Shown: positions 55,615-64,000 of the stretch, in pieces
Numbering within the stretch: position 1 is the first letter of the stretch
Layout: every line of letters starts with the position of its first letter
Source of the DNA: Amphiura filiformis
Lineage: Eukaryota > Echinodermata > Ophiuroidea > Amphilepidida > Amphiuridae
Direction of reading: 5' to 3'
Length of the DNA: 64,000 nt
Assembly (NCBI RefSeq): GCF_039555335.1
Contig: NC_092628.1
Span: 94,809,782 to 94,873,781, forward strand
Notes under the pieces: model-generated
What the model was told of the DNA's origin: nothing
Seen by the model: the letters and a program-made list of their open reading frames with translations, nothing else
Database searches by the model: none
Made by a program: the position numbers and the translations under genes

Positions 55615-56521
55615 AGCATCGGATAATAGGCCCATGCAGGAAAATAGCCACTATTTCAAATCAGAATTATGTATCCATTTCAAATATATAACCAATTGAA
55701 GATAAGTCTTTACTCCACTGATTTTTAATGTTTCATGAAAATTTAAACAATTCTTATGTTTTTCTTTATTTTTTGAAAATTCCCTAATTTTTTCTACAAA
55801 TAATTATTGCTAGCCTAGAGGGAATGTGATATGGGTTCCATAGTTTGTGGGGTGGTTAATAAGCCTAATATCTAAATTCTCTCGCCAGATTTTTTTGATC
55901 AAGTGTTCATTTTTTGAGAAAAATCATTTTTTCTATTTTTAAAGTAGGGAAATCTAGAAACACCCATAACTTAAAATAGAAACACTTTATTAAAAAAAGC
56001 TGGCGAGAAAAGTTTCTAAATTTAATAACCTTTCACATGACACCTTGTTTGTTAAAATTGGCCCTATGGTTAGCTCAGACAATAATTATGAAATTGGGTC
56101 ATTCAGTGTTTCTAGATCAAATCAAGAAAATTTGAGCAAGAACTAACATTACCTTTAAATATCCCCTATATTACTGACCAATATATTGGAATAAAGTCAC
56201 TAATATTATTTGGTAACATTTTTGTAATAAAAAGATCCAAAAAGCAGTTCTATAAATGGGATAGAAAGGAGAAAAAATAATATTTAAACATAGTATCCAT
56301 TTTCAAACTTTTACCAATTTTAGTGAACGAGGCTTAGTGTCAAAACCACTTTATGTACAAAGTCAATGGGGTTTTCTAATGATAAAAAATGGCATAACTC
56401 AAAAACGCTTTGTTGGCAAAAATTAAAACTTGGCAGGCAAGTTTATCTCACCCAACTACACATCCTGTATCATTTTAAACCAAATCTGTGCATGACACCG
56501 TAGCCGATGTTTCTACCTTAA
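55615..56521. mobile_element. 907-bp TTAA-flanked inverted-repeat element
   Basis: TTAAGGTAGGAGCATCGGATA and the mirror of TTAAGGTAGAAACATCGGCTA form the ends, with TTAA at 55615-55618 and 56518-56521. The interior is AT-rich with repeated TTTCTAGAT/ATCTAGAAACAC phrases and no transposase frame. Confidence 0.65.
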
Positions 56522-57442
56522 GTCCACAAACACATGTTTCTGATTTAACTGTGTGATATTGCAATGGCTTGTGATGCTAAAGGTATTATAATTTCAGTTG
56601 GATGTACCATTACAAAGCGAACAATGGATGGATGCACAATAACAATACTGTGTGAGGCCTTGATTCCCAAATGAGAATAGTCTGCATATTGTTAACCAGC
56701 ATTGTTGTGGTAAATACTGGCTTGTTGGTGGTACAACTCATTGTTGCTAATGTCAAACTTGTCACAGTAATTGTGATTGTATCACACAAGTAAATGAGAA
56801 ACATGTGGTTGTGGACTTAACACAGTTGGGAAATAAGCTCTTCAAATACTTATTGCCTTCTTGTATTCAACTGATACAATGTACATAATTGAAAGCAAAA
56901 AGGTCATAAGTGCATAGTAATAACAAAGCACTTATAACCTTCTTGTATTCAACTGACAAACTGTTCCTTGTCAAACTGTCACAAGAACCAAACAAAGAAT
57001 CTGAACCAAAAAAGGTCATTGGGACAGGAAGATGGTAGAAATTGTGGTAACATTTTTTTAAAGTTACCGAATTGGGATATCTAAATGGCAGGATTTGCAA
57101 CTCTGTATTCAATATGTAGAAACTTGTACACAGTACTAGAAGATTTTGACCCTATTTGTTTACCATTTGTATTATATCTGTGATATTTGTTTACATGTCA
57201 ACTACATGTAATTCAGTTGTTCCATTGTTTTTAGGCCACACTTGTTTGTAATTGAGTTAGTGAATGTTAATGATTGTGGTGTTATTATTATGAAGGTAAT
57301 GTGCAATGTAATTGTAGGTTTGTCATTGAATAGATTGAAATGGAAGGAGTTATAGTCTGTTTAGTATAAGGTGGAACATGACCAACATCAAAATGCATTG
57401 ATCTGACTCAAATAAAGCAGAGGTCATGTTGCCAACTATGAT

Positions 57443-57580
57443 ATAAAATTGGATCGATTGAGCCCATATTTATTGGTCAAGCTATGAGTTTTAAAATATT
57501 GGACGAGACGTAGTTGAGTCCAATATTTTAAAACTCATAGCGAGACCAATAAATATTGGGCGTAAAGCATCCAATTTTAT
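57443..57580. repeat. Large palindrome, ~62-bp arms, 13-nt loop
   Basis: ATAAAATTGG ... CCCATATTTATTGGTC ... GAGTTTTAAAATATTGGAC is followed by GAGACGTAGTTGA and then the mirrored arm with few changes. The conserved sequence would form a long stem. It is probably a foldback element. Confidence 0.8.
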
Positions 57581-60500
57581 CATTATTATGCTTGGGATCC
57601 AATACAATATTTTCACACACTTGGATTCAACAAAACATAATAATGGTTAATATACTTAAGTTTTAAGAGATCATTTAGAGAAAGATGGAGCATGACTGGA
57701 CATGGTGTATGAGATAACAATGGTTAATGGATGAGGTCATGTTCTACAATATATTGGACAGACTATATGAACATATGAAGAGTTAGTAAGTTTTTAGCGG
57801 GTTCGTCGTCAGACAAGCTTAGAACTGCCAAGCTTTCATCAGGAGTAGCTCTGACTTCTTCAGGACTTAGAATGAGACATGTAGGCTACCCTTGTCTACT
57901 GATGGCTCTGAAAAGAGCTGTTCACTGAAGACTGTCCCTTGTCAACAGAGAACAAGCAGACCTCATCTATCTGCTAATGTAAAAGGTTTGGTGGCTGTGA
58001 AGAGTTCATGTGCAAAATATGATACAGGTTATGTGTTGTCAATAATTATTGTTATTGATGATAGCAGTGTATATGACACTGAATATGAAACAATCAGTGG
58101 GTACATCTATTTTATTTCTTGAACTATTGTGTATTTATCATACTTAGTAATTTGGGCCCTGTCTATTTCGCAATTAAAAAATATTTATTTCATAATATAA
58201 GTAAATAATGAATACAAAAATACATACGGCTGCTGCTGAAAATAGATTGTTTTGTATGTGAACTCTCCATATATATAATGGATCAAACAAGGAAGGGCAA
58301 TTGTTGACTTTCAAGATGTCTTGTATTAATTAAGGAGTTCAAAGTTGATTTCCATTAGGGACTACATAAAAATGAACAGGGACTCAACTTGTTTTTGCCC
58401 AAAGGTGACCTGTTAGAAAGAAACTGTTATTTTCACCTTGCTCATCTGACATGGGTAATATATTTGATACAAATTGTTATTGTTAACTATTATATAGTAG
58501 GTCAAATCAATACAACATGGGTAGTTGTAAAGTGTGTGTTATGATACTACAGAAAAACTTATTCCTGCAGTTTTGGACTTGTTTCAATTCTTAACCTAAA
58601 TTTGTACTTTGCTTTTGCAGAAAGGCAATTCTTATGCACAATCTATATTTTCAGGAGTAGAAGTGGAGCTGATTGATGGTTATTGCTTTATTGACCAAGC
58701 CACTGTCTAATATACTAATTGGTAGACTATTGGTTTGCACATATCAGCCATCTTGCCACCAAAACAAGGTTCTCCATGCAAATACATGCATAAAAGGCTA
58801 TTTTTGATATTTTGCCCTTTTCATAAGCGCACTTATGCCAGATTATTTTCACATGGTGTACAATTAAAGGGATGCATATGCAAGGAGTACAACAAAATTT
58901 ATAACATGCACTTTGCAGGTATGGAGAACTCGTTTTGAGATGACAGTGGAAAGGGTCAATATGCGCAAATCTTTACAGCACTCATATTTTCTAAATTTGG
59001 ACTTTTGCTAAAATTGCAGGGGCTACTTTTTTGGGCACATTGGTGCTTGGCCACTTATCTTGGTGGCTTAGCATATTGCACGTTGAGTTATACAAAGCCC
59101 GCCATATAGAGTTATACAAAGCCCGCCTACTCCTAAATTCCTGAATTATTATGTATTGATATTTCATAACAATATTATGTGTAAATAGATTCACTGGTGT
59201 ATATATCAGAACAAATTATCACAATCTAGGATTATATATGTCATAACACAATTATTGAAAATAAAGATATTTTAAAGAAACAATCACACTATCATATGAT
59301 TTTGTTTTGTAAACAATAGTTCTGTTCATTGTATTTTCCCTTTATATTTGCAGTTGCTTATAACTACCAAATTCGAATAAAATCAAACAATTTTTTAGTT
59401 GGTTTTAAGCATTTCAGAGCGATATTTCCATACTATGTATCTGTAAAGCTGCTTCATTTTGCAGGACTTAATAATTTCACAGATTGAAGGATTAGTGCAA
59501 GAAGCCCTGTTAGCAATAGCTGCCTTATAGATATTTGACAATATCTGCATTTTAATAAAATATGACATATGGCAGCTATTGCATATGGCACCTTCTTTCA
59601 GTAATCCCACAAAATTACTTAAAAGACTGTAATCCCAGTGTTACTTCCAAACTGGGCTCCTGGCGATGTTTGTGAAATTAAACCTTGCACAATTAAGAAG
59701 TTTCAGAGACAACCTTAATAGTTTTATAACATAAACACCTCAGAAATCAATTCTTAAATATTTGTTAAAATCTTGAATATTTCAGCACTCTGCCAATATC
59801 TCATATTGTTTTGCATGCAAATATATTCTATAATAATACTTCTGTTGATATATGCATGCATGATAGATATAGACAACAACTTCAAGAGATCTCCAAGTAT
59901 TTTGACTGCTTAGAGCGCAAAACTAATTGCTAAGGTTGTTTGAAGGACAGAAATGTTAACATCCTTTGTATGACATTAAAGAAGCCTTAACAATGAACAG
60001 TTTTGTGCTACAAGCAGTCAATATTCAACTTGTATAAAATACCAAAGATGTACATTTGTACACATATGTTCTAGTGAGTCAATTGTCTTAAAATATGTGG
60101 TTTTATACGGTTTGTTTAATAATTAATGTCAGTGGGATTCAATTTATTTGTGGAGACACAGTGTAATTGAATCTACATTGGGTTTAGGCACTAAAATGTT
60201 ATTAAGATAAACACCTTTGCATACGTTGGTGCCATTTATCAACCAAATTAAAACACTTGATATTTCACCCTACCTACATGTCACAAGGCACAGTGCAACA
60301 CTACCTCAACTCCAGTTTGGCCATTTTTAGTAAATTGCATTTAAAGAATTCTGGCTTTATAGGGTTTTTGGATAAAGGATATATTTCACTGGTATGTGGT
60401 TTTATTGAGGTTGGAAATGGACATAAGTCTTTGTTGTCACTGTGGAAAGCCCATTATTTTGTGAAAAGTTTGGTACCAAAATCTTATTATTTTCTCCCAA

Positions 60501-63500
60501 AATGGAGATGAGACAGAAAGTTTCAGGGAGATGGCATTGTGCTGAGCCCTCAATGTGAGCAATTGCTTCTGGATTAAAGTCTACTAGTGCTTTAGGGTTA
60601 GGTTTATGTCAGTGTTTAGGGTTAAAGTGATGAAATAGCTAATGAGAAGAGGATGTAGAGCTGGAATGAGCTATAAGCATATTTTTGAATTTCAAAGGTG
60701 ACAGTTATTTGAGATATCAGTTTGTGATATTAAAAGTACAGGCGTCATTAGCATGATTAGTGCAGTTGTTGTCATAGTCGACTATTATCATGTTATTGTC
60801 GAGAGTCACAACTATTGCTAATAGTCACAACTACTGGTGACATAGTCGTGCAACTCTATTACTTACACCTTTAAGTCTTGATGTTAGATTCATTGTACAA
60901 AAAGATCTCACTCAAAAAAAGAACTCAAAATCTATTGTCTACTACCTACATTTAGAAATATTGATACAAATATGTTTCAATTTTTAATATATATGTTAAG
61001 AGGTGCTACCATAGATCGCTGGCATGAGTGAGATCTTATAAATGAAAAGGTTTACAAAGTTTTGTTTCTTTACCATATGTGTACTGCCAAATCCCAAGTT
61101 ATTTGTGGTTAAATATGTCTCAAGGAACAAATGTTTACTTGTCAAATCACACACAAAGTAATTGAAAGTTGGGGAAAATGGGAAAATCTCATCTAGTACT
61201 TCAAAATACAATTGTGTAACAAAAGTAGCTGCGAACAATTCATATGTGTGCAGTGTGCATGAAATAGGCTTTATCTTTACATCACATGTATTAATGTTGG
61301 GGACAAGTTGCAAAGTTAACAACAATACCATCGGATCATTTTGAAGACAGTTATGTGTTTACTAGATAATATTATAGGGGTTAATTTGTGTGTGTAGCTG
61401 TGTGTGACTGACACATTAAAGCCTTACTCAAGAGATTGCAGACCAAGAAAGGTATTGGGAGGGTGTATGTTTGTATACTGGTCCAGTACCCATGATCAAT
61501 CCAAGATCCAGGACCTTGCAAACACCATATCAAAATCAGTGTATGAGTCCATGATAGGTCTGCGTTCTGCGTGTAACATGTTATGCCAAAACTGTTCACT
61601 AAGCACAGAATGTACAAACCTATGTGATGCCCACCCAAGCTTAAACATGCATATTGTCATTCAATTTTGGGCTCTTGCTGAAAATACCACACTTTTTGTC
61701 CTCCAATGGTGTCCTCTGTGAGTGGCAAACCAAAATGGCCATTTGACCATAGTGTTACCCACAAGCAGTTTTGTGTCAGTACTTTTTGGGTAGGCCTTTA
61801 ATCTCTTATCATCTGGACAATTTCCAAAAATCTCATTGAGCATGGCCTAATTAACAGTAACTACACATTACAAGGTATTACTGTCATGTGATTAGGTTGT
61901 AAATAGTTTTTTATATGAAGTTGTGATTGTTTCACAGTATATATGATGAAAGAGCAACTAGTCTGCAATCATTTATTTGATCTTTTCCACTTGTAATCAG
62001 TGTTGAAGTATACAGGGCTTGCTGAGGTGGTTCATTTTTACAGAAAATCCTCAGACATGGATCCATGTTATAAACAAATCAACCCAAAGCAGCAAAAAAA
62101 TGGGTGTTTCCTTAGACATGGGTCTATGTTTAAAAAAAATAGCCATAAAATAGCAAAATATTGCCGTTTTGTGGTTAATCATATTTCCCCTAGAAATGGG
62201 GTAGAGCTTTGACGCTCGGGTGACCCTCTGTGTCAAACAATACTTCTTCAAGTACCCCATCGGTGGCATCTAAAGAGAACTCATATTTTTCTCATCATTT
62301 TGTTCAGAAATTTTAGCTATGAAATTATATTTACTTGAAATTGAAAATATGAATTATGTTACAATAATTGCTTTAGTTAAGAAAACAGTAATGCCTTCAA
62401 AGCTGAAGTGTCTTGTAATTAATTGTGTATTTATTTAATCTTATTGCTTAGTTACATATGTGCATAGAAAAACTTACCAAAACCAAGTTGAGAAGTGTAA
62501 CACTTTTCAGTGTTAATAGGCTAGATGATATGTGTGGCTATCGTGAACCTCTGTGTCAGATAGTACCTACTATAACAAAGGAAGTAGTGCACCTATTTAT
62601 CATATTTTGGCTTCTTGTGGACATTGATATGTTAATAAGAAAACAAGTAACATGTTCACTGCTAAGTTAATGAATTTTTATCACAACAGCTTACTTTTAA
62701 AAAGAAATTTGTTTCCAGAAGTTGGGTTTTTAATTATGATATTATAATTTGATTTCATTCTATAATTTGGTTGTCTGTTTTATTTTCAAGTAGCCTTTAA
62801 AATGACATTTTAGATATTTTTCTTTCTGAACCTCTTTTTTTCAAAGAAAGTTTCTTGAGGTTTTTTTTAAACAGAAACGTTATTAAGGATTTGGATGAAT
62901 CTTCTGAAGTATAAAATTTTGCTAAAAGAAACCTGAGTTTAATCTTCAAAATGCTACCAAAAATGAAATGCTCTGCAGTAAATGCTGGAATCTGTTCCAG
63001 TTAAAAGCAAATGATCCTGGCAAATGATTTAGTAATCCATAAAGTTGTGTAATTTGGATGTATACATAAAATCGGAGCAATAAAAATTCATTACTTTTCA
63101 CCATGTAATAATCTGTTATTTAAAGAAGATCATGGTAATGATTTAGATTGACGTTGTTTGCAAACATAAATGCGTCACCCCTCAAGTTTGATTGTTTTGG
63201 GTCATACATATCACGTTGATGGCCAATGTTTTATGTACAAAAAATGACAAAAATTATTTTCAGTACGGTAGTAATTCTGACCAATAAAATATCAAATTTA
63301 CAACCCCCTATTTTTAATTACACTCAATCCTATGAAATAATTTCAATGAAAGTTTCTTCACATAGAAATGAACCATGAAAGTATGTATAAAATCCTTCCA
63401 AAATGATATTTAAACTTTTCTAGTAAATACTGAATCTTGGATGTACAGTATTTGTAAACTTGCTAGGGGAAACAAATGACTATATAGGCCCTAATTTTCA

Positions 63501-63598
63501 AAGCAAGACACTGGGTAGGTTTAATGGTTCTTTCTCTATTTTATACATCTTGTCATTAAGATTCATTTAGTTCTCTCATGAAATATTTTGTCTTGACT

Positions 63599-63735
63599 GC
63601 GTTATTCCAGTTGAAATCACCCACATAGGATGGAGTCACCCATTCAGGTAACCCCCTGCAAAATTCACACTCCCCATGTGGCAGATTAATATCATTTCTT
63701 CCACAGGTGGTGTATGGATTTCAACTGGAATAGCC
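63599..63735. mobile_element. GGCTATTCCAG palindromic element, copy 9 (internally deleted)
   Basis: GCGTTATTCCAGTTGAAATC and GGATTTCAACTGGAATAGCC ends flank a shortened interior: the CATACACCCC...TTAATCT block of the left half is missing, so the copy is about 45 bp shorter than the others. Confidence 0.82.
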
Positions 63736-64000
63736 AATTCATGAAAGATAAACAAATCGTAATTATGAAACTCATTTACATGGCATAATCAACTCTTAAC
63801 ACTATGTCTAATTGTATTGTAGATATATTGTTAACCAAATGTAAATATCATAGATTTTTTTGTAGCTATTAAATATGAATATATATGTCATCAATGAACA
63901 TAATCATTTTATGTTTGAATTATTTCAGTGTGAATTTGTATTTTGGTAGACAAGTAAACATACAAAACAAACACAACAGTAAAAAACAGCAAACTTACAT

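Larger units (their letters stand above)
53050..64000. other. TMEM134 3' flank and intergenic sequence, no further gene recognised
   Basis: The first AATAAA after the stop is at 54879-54884, so a distal 3' end is possible. Several inverted-repeat elements are listed separately. Between them (56522-57442, 57581-63598) I see AT-rich sequence with only small local repeats, such as a doubled GAGTTATACAAAGCCCGCC at 59085-59127 and a doubled CCTTCTTGTATTCAACTGA near 56854 and 56938. No recognisable coding frame. Confidence 0.5.

Overview
This is eukaryotic, AT-rich genomic DNA from an animal. It holds two spliced protein genes with GT-AG introns, one tRNA gene, and a very dense mixture of transposon debris. 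The proteins resemble those of deuterostomes including vertebrates. The load of short inverted-repeat elements, LINE/SINE fragments and minisatellites is typical of a marine invertebrate. An echinoderm or hemichordate is my guess, but nothing in the window proves the taxon.

Layout. 1-938: upstream sequence with inverted repeats. 939-12326 (+): UFD1, the ubiquitin-binding adaptor of the p97/VCP-NPL4 complex, with eleven coding exons (2-12) found and only the extreme start missing. 12327-32825: a long region with no recognised protein gene. It contains a ~1.5-kb DNA transposon with repeated GGAATGATGC motifs (15997-17523), an intact tRNA-His(GTG) on the minus strand (19348-19419), a broken nest of non-LTR retrotransposons and SINEs (21.1-25.9 kb), a repeat array in both orientations (26.3-26.8 kb) and TTAA-flanked foldback elements. 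32826-53049 (+): a TMEM134-like (DUF872 family) two-pass membrane protein of 142 residues in six exons spread over 20 kb. Its introns hold a further foldback element, a SINE, two minisatellites and several inverted-repeat elements. 53050-64000: no recognised gene, with more elements of the same families.

The two protein genes are unrelated in function and nothing suggests joint control; they are neighbours on the same strand about 20 kb apart. Most of the unusual content is repeat biology. One palindromic element family occurs nine times. Three minisatellite arrays share one GCTATC-7nt-GATAGC hairpin core. A SINE ends with the same 3' sequence and (GAA)n tail as the LINE it lies in. A conserved SINE core is found in families with different tails. 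A Helitron-like element carries an A-B-A-B array of AGGTCA direct repeats. I found no clear new gene system. These repeat relationships are the parts worth checking.
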